A stretch of 64,000 nt of DNA from Corallochytrium limacisporum (Eukaryota > Opisthokonta), in the NCBI GenBank assembly GCA_002811645.1, contig PDIP01000260.1, forward strand, positions 1 to 64,000. Direction: 5' to 3'. Under the pieces are notes generated by a model, which saw only the letters and a list, made by a program, of their open reading frames with translations, made no database searches and was not told where the DNA came from. How positions within the stretch are numbered: position 1 is the stretch's first letter; each line of letters opens with the position of its first letter. This document shows positions 48,135 through 55,796 of the stretch, one piece after another. The translations under genes were made by a program, and so were the position numbers.

Positions 48135-50396
48135 CTAAGAATCTTCATCAGGCAATACCATATCAACGTAGTTTGGCATTTCTGGTCGTCGTACGAAGAG
48201 CATGTAGCCCTCGTAAGGGCCGTGCGGTGTAAAGTCGACAAGTAGTGTTGACATATTGTCTGCGGCATCACCGGCTTCCATGATAGCGTAGTCTAAAACT
48301 TTCAGGTCACTAACAGTCGCTGCCACGGTTACGTTTGGGAACATTTCCATCAGGCTCTTTCCATCAAAGTCAATCTGCATCGTATAGGTGGGGTTCAACT
48401 GGCCCAGGAAGCGGCGCTTGAGCTCGGCCTCGGGCACACCGTCGAAGAGTGACTCAAACTGGACTCGTTCGAAAGCTTCCAAAGCGCCCATGTAGCCCGC
48501 GTTGTGGACCTGGGACTGTGAACCGTAGGCCTCATTGATATAGTCGACAGATTTCAGTAAGGAGGGTAACATAACGTTGGCGACGTCAGGCGCTTTGAGC
48601 TTTCGGCCTTTGCCAAAGTAGCGGTTGTCAAAGTGATCCTTATCATCCTCAGCTGAGATCCATTCGATTCCTTGTTCCTTCCGCTTCTCCTCACTGAAGT
48701 TCTTATAGTTCATATCCACACCAATAATATAAATTTCGCTGTATCCCAGGAATCCGAGCACCTCGATACCTGCGGAGGCCACAGTACCCATTGTGCCTAC
48801 CATTGGCTGCCATTTGGCCTCTGGTCGATCATCGACGGGTTTGTCCAATTTGTGTTTGCCGGCAAACCAGAACCAATGTGTGTTGCCACCGGGAATAATG
48901 TCCGTCCAGTAGTAATAGTTTGGGTTCTTTAAGTACGGAAAAAAGGCGTCCCCTACGTACTGCCGGTACCAGTTAATGTCCGGTGACACGTCCGGGCATA
49001 CCCAAGAGTCAATGCACATGTAGTGCGATGGAGTCCAAGAGTAAAATCGTTCTTGCATAAGGTAGAAACGATTGAATACCAACGCATCCTCGCCATCCAA
49101 CATCCATAGCGGCAAATGGTTCAGTGATGGCGCGTTACCAATCAGAAACACTCGTTTGTCCTTCTTTGTGGCCTTGTGATCGTTCCACCACTGTGAATTC
49201 TTCATAGTATGCGGCTTCATCCCATGCTTGATGCGGCGCCGGTCCATATCACCCAGGGCAATATCGAAGAGTGTGAGAGAGAGGTTGGCGCGGCTCAACA
49301 TGGTTTTCAAGGCCTGTCGATGTTGAACCTTGGCAATGTTCGTGTGCTCAATCCAGGACAGTTCAGATTTGTATGCGGAATAGAGAGTTGTTGGGGCCAA
49401 AGCGGCAAGCACGGGCAGCTGTTGAAGGGAGCAGTGTGCCAGAAAGATAGGGTCGCCGGAATATTTCAAAGGTATGGATTGCTGGTCAAGGACTGGATCG
49501 TGGGTCTTGCGACCGATGGTCTGACCAAGTGACTGGCACGGGACCTGTAGCGCATTCTCGTCCAAGTCAATAATATGTTCAACTCCGAAGTCTGTGGCCA
49601 TCATGGGCATATTTCGGGCATCTAACCGACCGTCAACATTTGGCCGGCCTCTGCTACTGCTGACGATATTCGTGTGGAACCTTCCAGTAGCACTGGGGCC
49701 AAAGACAAAGATGTTCTCACTTCCCACCATGGTATGAACTGGTCGAAGACTAGGGCCAGTTGGGCTATACAGGACGGAACTGGGCGGCAAGTTCCGAAGC
49801 AGTTCCTGCAAGTTCCGAACTATGGGCCAAACTTTGACGGGCATGGAGACCAGGACTAAAGGCATAGTCAACGGCACTGCACTGACCCAACGCATGCTCT
49901 CCGTTAACCCTGACTGAGCCTCCTGTGGCGGTTCGTATAAGGAGCCTTCGAGGTAAGCTCCGAGAGAAACATCCCCGTATTGTTCGTTCTCGTGCGTCAA
50001 AGTGGCCCGTTCCAGTCCAGAGAGTTGGATATTGTCTGGTCGTTCGATTACAAAACTATAATAGCAAGCCCCTGGTTCTCTCCCACGAATGCGGGGAGCG
50101 CATGCAAGCTGTTTGAGCCAGGTTTGCCGAGCCACCTCGCGCCACCAAAAGTCACTGGGGCGGCTATAGATGACAAACAGCACAGGACTCTCTTTAGTTG
50201 GTGATAACAAAACATTCCCCTGAATCACCACCAAGATGATAAGCAGAATCACGGCCACTAGCAACGGCCGCAATTTGTTTGGAAAAGACACTAGCAACGG
50301 CCGTAGTTTGTTTGGAACAGCCACAAGCAACGGCCGTAATTTGTTTGGAAAAGCCACTAGCAACGGCCGTAATTTGGGTGGAAAACTTGCCCTCAT
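48135..50396 (-). CDS. Type II Golgi-like fusion: GT31-like domain plus DUF115/GT42-like glycosyltransferase
   Basis: The 753-residue protein has an unusual N-terminus: four 11-residue repeats (KLRPLLVAFPN type) running into a membrane anchor at about 38-60. A beta-1,3-galactosyltransferase-like domain (GT31, about 65-320) follows. LFVIYSRPSDFWWREVARQT and the YGDVSLGAYLEGSLY / MRWVSAVP stretch match GT31, but its DDD metal site is replaced (LVSMPVKVW). The C-terminal half (about 415-650) resembles bacterial DUF115/GT42 sialyltransferase-type enzymes. Seen there are RVFLIGNAPSLNHLPLWML (GNAPS at 420-424), VLGFLGYSEIYIIGVDMNY and a candidate catalytic His588 in DKDHFDNRYFG. The frame opens at a TTG; the first ATG gives MRASFPPK. 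Activity and substrate are unknown. Confidence 0.7.
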   Translation of the reverse strand: MRASFPPKLRPLLVAFPNKLRPLLVAVPNKLRPLLVSFPNKLRPLLVAVILLIILVVIQGNVLLSPTKESPVLFVIYSRPSDFWWREVARQTWLKQLACAPRIRGREPGACYYSFVIERPDNIQLSGLERATLTHENEQYGDVSLGAYLEGSLYEPPQEAQSGLTESMRWVSAVPLTMPLVLVSMPVKVWPIVRNLQELLRNLPPSSVLYSPTGPSLRPVHTMVGSENIFVFGPSATGRFHTNIVSSSRGRPNVDGRLDARNMPMMATDFGVEHIIDLDENALQVPCQSLGQTIGRKTHDPVLDQQSIPLKYSGDPIFLAHCSLQQLPVLAALAPTTLYSAYKSELSWIEHTNIAKVQHRQALKTMLSRANLSLTLFDIALGDMDRRRIKHGMKPHTMKNSQWWNDHKATKKDKRVFLIGNAPSLNHLPLWMLDGEDALVFNRFYLMQERFYSWTPSHYMCIDSWVCPDVSPDINWYRQYVGDAFFPYLKNPNYYYWTDIIPGGNTHWFWFAGKHKLDKPVDDRPEAKWQPMVGTMGTVASAGIEVLGFLGYSEIYIIGVDMNYKNFSEEKRKEQGIEWISAEDDKDHFDNRYFGKGRKLKAPDVANVMLPSLLKSVDYINEAYGSQSQVHNAGYMGALEAFERVQFESLFDGVPEAELKRRFLGQLNPTYTMQIDFDGKSLMEMFPNVTVAATVSDLKVLDYAIMEAGDAADNMSTLLVDFTPHGPYEGYMLFVRRPEMPNYVDMVLPDEDS
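50257..50388 (-). repeat. Four in-frame 33-bp tandem repeats
   Basis: Units start at 50257, 50290, 50323 and 50356, each 33 bp and sharing the core agcaacggccg. They encode 11-residue repeats of PLLVAFPNKLR type at the cytosolic end of the type II protein. Few substitutions separate the units, so the expansion is recent or kept homogeneous. Confidence 0.95.
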
Positions 50397-51062
50397 CTTT
50401 CCTACAGTCGTGCTCCTAGAAGTGTTTACAAACTTTAACGACCCGGGTAAACCAAGGACATACAAAACGACGCTTAGTTTTCACTCGGCATTTCAATGAA
50501 GCGAGATATGACCATCCAATTAAAGTTCTCAAAAAGTATCGAAATCTTGCGGGTTCATGGATTAACAAGCAAGTTTGATTCTGGACCATGTTCCAAATTC
50601 ATATGCACTGTGTCACTTTGTAATTAAAGTGTCCCACAAAAGTTTTGCTTCCAATACCTTACTTGCAAAAATTCTTTCGAACCCTATCGTGTCACATGCG
50701 TGGCGTAAAACCCACCGGATGCGCACAATCCTTTGCACCACTGGGAAGGGGAGCTGGCGGAGGACGGGGTCGACGAAAGCTTTCTGCGGCATATTCCCTG
50801 GGCACCCCAGCCGCACACGCATATGGCCTGGTGGCTTTTTTGGGAAGTTGCAGGAATTGACTTATGGGGGGCTAGAAACACGGGTATCGATCCATTTTGT
50901 TGAGGGGACACAGTGAACTGCCTGTCAATAACGGAGTCTCGTGCACCTGGTGGGTTTGTGCGAGTCAACAGTGGTATTTATCTGCTTATGTTCACCATAA
51001 TTAGCGTTCAAATGGTTCTGGTATACATAACGGGACTTGTGTGCACACTAAATCAGAACGAC
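50397..51062. promoter_or_regulatory. Divergent spacer upstream of ATP10
   Basis: It contains both promoters of the divergent genes. An open frame continues upstream of the ATP10 start from a GTG, but with no presequence-like or homologous content. Nothing else is supportable. Confidence 0.35.
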
Positions 51063-51875
51063 ATGTCATGTGCACGGCTCCACCGTCACCGGTTGAGTTC
51101 AAGCCGGACGATCTTTGTTCAGTTCCGAGCATACGCAACAACTCCCGAGGAGTCAAAGTCCACAAAGTCAGAGGCGAAGAAACCTCACTGGTTTGAGAAG
51201 TATAGATATGTCGAGCCTGAGGACAAGAAACAAAAGCGCCTACAAGAACAAGCAGAGATCCATAAAGAGATCCGTAAGGGTTACTTTGCAGACTTTGGTG
51301 ATATCAATAAGCAGGGTGGTAAATTGTCAGTAACGAAAGACGCGACTTTAACTAAAGCAAATGACTCCGTGGCTCTCCCTGGTAGTGTACTGGTAAAGAA
51401 TCTGAATACAGGAACTGAGCTAAGCATTCCTGACCTGGCAAAGCAAACTTTGGAAAGCAAGTGGCAGCCATTACTGGTAGCCATTGTATTTCGAGACTTT
51501 GCCATGAAGCCATTGGCGCAGTGGAGACAAAAAATCAAGGAAAGCGGGCTAACAAGACACGCCCGGTATGTCGAAATCAGTTTGGTAGACAAGGCCGCAT
51601 ATCGACCTCTCCGGTGGTTGGTTGAGAAATCACTGAAGTCGAAACTTGGAGAAGACCGTAGCGAGACATTTTATGTGGGCTGGAAAGGAGCGCAGGAGGT
51701 TGCAAAAGCACTCGAATCCCATAATCAAATGATTCCATATATTTGTCTAGTGGATCGCGATGGTAGAATCAGATGGAAAGCCCATGCCATGCCTGAGGAT
51801 AGTGAGGTGATTGCGTTGCAGGGCGCAGTTCGAGATCTCATTCAGAGACAGAGCAAAGGACACAAATCTGTATAA
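51063..51875 (+). CDS. ATP10: ATP10 homologue, mitochondrial F1Fo-ATP synthase assembly chaperone
   Basis: The 270-residue protein starts with a typical mitochondrial presequence (MSCARLHRHRLSSSRTIFVQ; Arg/Ser-rich, no acids). The mature part matches the ATP10 family: GYFADFGDINKQGGK near residue 75, ARYVEISLVDKAAYRPLRWL and IPYICLVDRDGRIRWKAHAM near the end. ATP10 is a peripheral inner-membrane chaperone for subunit 6 (Atp6) in Fo assembly. The open frame continues upstream to a GTG through a hydrophobic stretch. I choose ATG 51063 because it begins the presequence. It is convergent with CEP20, 70 bp apart. Confidence 0.88.
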   Translation: MSCARLHRHRLSSSRTIFVQFRAYATTPEESKSTKSEAKKPHWFEKYRYVEPEDKKQKRLQEQAEIHKEIRKGYFADFGDINKQGGKLSVTKDATLTKANDSVALPGSVLVKNLNTGTELSIPDLAKQTLESKWQPLLVAIVFRDFAMKPLAQWRQKIKESGLTRHARYVEISLVDKAAYRPLRWLVEKSLKSKLGEDRSETFYVGWKGAQEVAKALESHNQMIPYICLVDRDGRIRWKAHAMPEDSEVIALQGAVRDLIQRQSKGHKSV

Positions 51876-51944
51876 ATAGATAGAAATACGTGTGTATCAT
51901 ATAATTCACTGTGGTCTGAGTCTACAGATTGTATCGTTGACGTA

Positions 51945-52346
51945 CTATGCAGACTCAGCTGCCTGTCGTCCTTCTGTGTCACTGGACACCAATCCATGCG
52001 TGAGATCCTTCACATACGCAAAAAGTGAATACAATAATGGCAACTGTCTGCTTGTCGCTGTGTCCTCAACATTTACAGCCTCTACCAGGGCGTCGCGTTC
52101 TAGACGATCGTTGCCCATGCCCGACTCTGCCTTCATGATCATGTATGTGTTTTGGTAATTGTTGTACTGTAGGTACTCCATGATCAATTCATTGATGACA
52201 AAAGTTTCTTCCGGGATCATGGGAGGTTCTGGAGCCTCGTTATCTAGGCTAGCAAATAATTCTGCACGAACTCTAGACCGAATCTCAGCGGCCGTACCGC
52301 GAGATTCCAATGCATTGAGAAGGGCTTTCTTCAAATCACTCGACAT
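51945..52346 (-). CDS. CEP20: CEP20/FOR20 (FOPNL) basal-body protein
   Basis: The 133-residue protein matches CEP20 (FOR20, FOPNL) across its core. IRSRVRAELFASLDN lies at the N-terminus (human HLKARIRAEVFNALDD), then FVINELIMEYLQYNNYQNTY as the LisH-type dimerisation helix (human LLINELIREYLEFNKYKYTA), then AESG and PLLYSLFAYV (human PLLYGILAHF). CEP20 sits at centriolar satellites and basal bodies and is needed for docking of basal bodies and cilium formation. The gene is short and intron-free. The ATG at 52346 is the first in frame. Confidence 0.93.
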   Translation of the reverse strand: MSSDLKKALLNALESRGTAAEIRSRVRAELFASLDNEAPEPPMIPEETFVINELIMEYLQYNNYQNTYMIMKAESGMGNDRLERDALVEAVNVEDTATSRQLPLLYSLFAYVKDLTHGLVSSDTEGRQAAESA

Positions 52347-52836
52347 TCCAGTTCCGTTTACTACCGTTACCGTAATTTACGTGAATAACTGATAACTGGA
52401 TAAAGATTCTAACGAAACGGCGGCTCTTGTGTACGTGTGCTCTGCTTCGCTGGACCAACTAAGACGCGATCACCACCAGCCACAGGAGTGCACGGTTTCG
52501 GAGATCGGGTGAGGAGGGTTTTCGCGCGTTCCTGCTGCGAAGGTACCACCGGTACTACCCAGATTCCGCCTCACCCCCCGGGGGGGGGGGGTGTCCCCCT
52601 TTCCTCCTGTGCGTACTGATCTCCTAGAACCGAGAAACGAGTTGGGCAGGACCAGAACAAGGAGTCAAGACGACTAGATGTTTGGCCTTTTGATTACGAC
52701 ATTAGCATGCCATTCTAGACCGCTTGCATGTGTCACTGTATTGATATAATCTGGAAGATACGCTGCAGTCTTGGTGGGTAGCGCACCCCACTATCGACCA
52801 AGCCACACGCAAGTCGCCCCTAGCTCAACTGCGAAT
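52347..52836. other. Spacer with a C/G palindrome upstream of CEP20
   Basis: Both flanking genes are on the minus strand. The spacer includes the C6G12 element and otherwise ordinary sequence. No gene is evident. Confidence 0.4.
52574..52591. repeat. C(6)G(12) palindromic run
   Basis: Six C directly followed by twelve G, then tgtccccc, so two alternative stems are possible. It belongs to the window-wide family of C/G palindromes. Confidence 0.8.
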
Positions 52837-53322
52837 CTACTTGGTCTTCTCCTTCGCGGTACCACCTTGAGACACACTGCCAAGTGCTTGAAGGACCACA
52901 CTGACCAGAACACTGAAGAAAGCGATAGTATGGCCGAAGCCAATGCGATCCACCTCATGGCGTAGAGCTGAAAGGTTCTCCTCGTTGTATTCCATGCGAG
53001 CAATATTCAAACGAGCAGGTGTAAGCTCGGTAAAAAAGAGGTAAAGAGTTGGCACACCGCAGGCTACTGTGGCTACATCAGTTGGCCGAAATCCCTTCGA
53101 GAAGAGCTTGAAGAGCACCCCTGCAAAAGCGACTGCGATACACGTAGGAACCATGGCCCGGAGCTGTCCCGGCCCTTTCGTTTCTAGCAAGGTGTTGTGA
53201 CTGTAGTACATATGTACATCTCTAAGGGGATCCGGGGTAGTATCCGGACCGATGTCATACATCAAGTCAATGGTAATTACACCAAGAAGGACACCATATC
53301 CCGCACAAATCAGGCTGTCCAT
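52837..53322 (-). CDS. Small multi-span membrane protein with C-terminal KxKxx motif
   Basis: The 161-residue protein has about four membrane helices: 5-22 (ICAGYGVLLGVITIDLM), 56-74, 83-98 and 129-147. The C-terminus AKEKTK fits a KxKxx ER-retrieval signal. I do not recognise the family. A second in-frame ATG lies upstream at 53385. However, between the two is a textbook branch site, TACTAAC, followed 6 nt later by an AG (gtactaacattttgtag). This suggests that an intron ends 12 bp before ATG 53322, which I therefore choose. The donor is not certain; gtattg near 53440 is one candidate. Loop residues such as MYDIGPDTTPDPLRD are polar and may face the lumen. Confidence 0.7.
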   Translation of the reverse strand: MDSLICAGYGVLLGVITIDLMYDIGPDTTPDPLRDVHMYYSHNTLLETKGPGQLRAMVPTCIAVAFAGVLFKLFSKGFRPTDVATVACGVPTLYLFFTELTPARLNIARMEYNEENLSALRHEVDRIGFGHTIAFFSVLVSVVLQALGSVSQGGTAKEKTK

Positions 53323-54010
53323 TGTTAGAGAGCTACAAAATGTTAGTACTGAACAGTCACGGCTGTGTAATTTGCATAACTGCATTAGAACCGTCGTTAA
53401 GAACCTGGCACACTGTCAGTACTCCCGTGTGCAAACCACAATACAAAGTTCCACAGGTACGCACTCTGAGCCACCGGAGAAACATACACCAACGATGACA
53501 AGTCCGGTCTAGTTCGTGCTCGAATATTTTGACCGGATACTCATAGGTCAAGGCTTAACGTTCGGCATAGGAGTACCCCTTCCTTGGTGATCCCTTTAGC
53601 CTCCCTGCAATAGTGAAATTCATTTGATACTTCCCCTCTTTCAAACAAACGTTAAAAATCCATCTTTTCGATTTTTCCTTAGTGCTCTCAGCGGGTGGCC
53701 ATACAAGAGGCGAGTGGGCACGACGAGTAAGGAGCCTGACCATTGGATTGCAGGGCTGGAATTGTTGGGTCAAGGTAGAATATGGCCCAGTTTGCCGGGT
53801 TGCAGAAAGATGAGCGCAAGCGACAGAAGTAAGGGCAGCGCAGACGAAGGGTAGAAGAGAGTTCAACGGTTTCCGCACAACGCGTATGCGGATAAGGAGG
53901 ACTCATCACACTTGACGCAGAACACGCAATGGTGTTGTGGTATGTAATTATGTAAAGTTTTATGAGGAGCCGTGAGGCCTGGTCCAGTTGAACACGACGT
54001 CGCCTGCGCA
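53323..54010. promoter_or_regulatory. Divergent spacer with a probable 5'-leader intron
   Basis: It lies between the minus-strand membrane-protein gene and the plus-strand BSD gene. The part nearest the membrane-protein gene contains the TACTAAC branch motif and acceptor described there. No separate gene is supportable. Confidence 0.4.
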
Positions 54011-55090
54011 ATGAGTACAGAACAGAATGATTCAGACCAGGGTAACTGGTACAAGGCCCTGTGGGAAAATACAACTCGGGATTTGAAGGAGTTTGCGAAC
54101 ACTGTGACAACAGAATCAAACAAAGTAATTGAAACTGCATCCAAGAGGTTGGGTCCCGAAAGCCTGCAGTCAACTGATGGAAGTCAACAGAATACAGCCG
54201 AGGAGAGCCAGCGACGAGAAGAACAGGAACAAGGCTTTGTCTCCGAAGCTGTTGGCAATATTTGGAATACCCTCTCCAGTACAATCTCAGAAGGAGTCGG
54301 ACAACAGGATGCTACTAAGCGCCAAGTTTCAAGGTATGCAGCGGGAGCTGTGAAAACCTGTGCGGCTGCGAACGGATATGATGGATTTCATAAGATCTTT
54401 AGTTTGGAAGATTGCAGGGATGAAATTGAAGCTATCCGGGAAGAAAACCCAGAAGTGGACGGTGTCCTTGAAAAATTGGTACCGGACTATATGGATGAAG
54501 ATGAGTTTTGGTGCCGAGTCTCTTTCCTCAGTGACCATCAACAGGCAATAAGGCGGAAAGCGCTGCACCGCGCTAGACAAGTGATATCCGGAGGACCTTG
54601 TGCGGATGATACGACTAGGAAGGCGGAGAAGATTGCTAGCCTTGCTACTGAATCAGACTTCAAGCCATCAGTGAATCGCACAAGCGCGTTAGAGGCCACT
54701 GGTGGGCTTGAATGGGGTGACGATGGCTTGGAAATCAGTCAGGAGGAGCCGCAGGAGAATGCAAGTGGTGGCCTGAATAAGGATGGAGCCCAGGCCCTTG
54801 CCCCGGTTCCAGCCGTTACCTCAAAGCTGCAGGCCGTCGATATCAAATCATCTCCAATGAAGGACGACGCAAATGAAGATGATTTGATGGATGATTGGGG
54901 ATTAGACGATGGCAGTGAAGATGACCAGGATAAGATTAAAGATGGCGGTGATCCGAATCCCGCAGAAGGTTCAGTTCCTGATACCAGCACCGCCGGCGTC
55001 AAGCCAGCTGCAAAGGAGCCATCAGCCAGCACCGCTGCCGGCACCACCGCAGAAACCCAAGATGATGATGACTGGGAGACATGGGATTAA
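54011..55090 (+). CDS. BSD-domain protein (BSDC1/SYAP1-like)
   Basis: The 359-residue acidic protein has an amphipathic N-terminal region (GNWYKALWENTTRDLKEFAN) like BSDC1/SYAP1, and a BSD domain at about 150-185. The BSD signature is clear: a Leu-Val-Pro turn then MDEDEFWCRVSFLSD, with the FW pair. The C-terminal 150 residues are disordered and acidic, ending DDDDWETWD, a Trp-acidic tail also found in BSDC1-type proteins. SYAP1 acts in Akt/insulin signalling in animals; plant and fungal relatives (Dos2) are poorly understood. The frame opens at a GTG; the ATG in gcgcaATGagt is chosen. Confidence 0.8.
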   Translation: MSTEQNDSDQGNWYKALWENTTRDLKEFANTVTTESNKVIETASKRLGPESLQSTDGSQQNTAEESQRREEQEQGFVSEAVGNIWNTLSSTISEGVGQQDATKRQVSRYAAGAVKTCAAANGYDGFHKIFSLEDCRDEIEAIREENPEVDGVLEKLVPDYMDEDEFWCRVSFLSDHQQAIRRKALHRARQVISGGPCADDTTRKAEKIASLATESDFKPSVNRTSALEATGGLEWGDDGLEISQEEPQENASGGLNKDGAQALAPVPAVTSKLQAVDIKSSPMKDDANEDDLMDDWGLDDGSEDDQDKIKDGGDPNPAEGSVPDTSTAGVKPAAKEPSASTAAGTTAETQDDDDWETWD

Positions 55091-55157
55091 AGATTACACT
55101 AAGAAAATCTATTTGTTACGACCATCTATGGCTGGTTCTGATTTTCGTGATGGTGGT

Positions 55158-55796
55158 CTACCCTCTTGAGATGTCTACCCCGACCGACGATGAAAATCTA
55201 GCATTCTCATCAACATTCCCTGTCATTGGAGACTCTGATGGCAAGCTTTCCATAACCTTTTTCACTAGCGATATCGGCTCTGGTACGACAAGAATATTCA
55301 GTCGTTCAGCATGGTGCAGGAATCCTTCCTCCTCCATGTGCTTGAGCTGTGCCAGCAGATGCTCGTAAAAGCCGTTAATGTTGAGTAATCCTATGGGCTT
55401 GTGTTGAATATTGAGTTGGTTCCATGTCACCATCTCTACAACTTCTTCTAGAGTTCCCAGCCCTCCGGGCAGCGCAATGAAGGCACTTGCCGTCTTTGCA
55501 AACTGTGCTTTGCGCTCATGCATCGAATCAACAATTCGCATCTCTGAACAGTGTGTATTGGCATGTTCATACCTCTGCATAAACTCCGGCATCACTCCGA
55601 TCACATACCCACCAGCGGAAGCGACTCCTTCGGCAACTTTTCCCATAATTCCATTTTTGGATCCTCCGTAGACTAGCCCGTATCCATACTTGACAATTTG
55701 CTTTCCAAGCTCAATGGCGGCATCACTGTACTCTGGACGGTTGCCGAACCCAGATCCGCAGTAAACGCAAATAAACTTGTCGGGTTTCGCAGCCAT
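55158..55796 (-). CDS. LOG-family nucleoside 5'-monophosphate phosphoribohydrolase
   Basis: The 212-residue protein is a complete LOG (LONELY GUY, lysine-decarboxylase-like) enzyme. It has ICVYCGSGFGNRPEYSDAA at the N-terminus, GLVYGGSKNGIMGKVAEGV, and the hallmark PGGLGTLEE at 110-118, with ERKAQF upstream. LOG enzymes release free base from cytokinin riboside 5'-monophosphate or from AMP-like nucleotides; substrate cannot be read from sequence. The length is right for the family (about 180-230). The frame extends upstream to a TTG with other in-frame ATGs at 55862 and 55835. ATG 55796 (ccaaaATGgc) has the best context and starts where homology starts. Confidence 0.92.
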   Translation of the reverse strand: MAAKPDKFICVYCGSGFGNRPEYSDAAIELGKQIVKYGYGLVYGGSKNGIMGKVAEGVASAGGYVIGVMPEFMQRYEHANTHCSEMRIVDSMHERKAQFAKTASAFIALPGGLGTLEEVVEMVTWNQLNIQHKPIGLLNINGFYEHLLAQLKHMEEEGFLHHAERLNILVVPEPISLVKKVMESLPSESPMTGNVDENARFSSSVGVDISRG

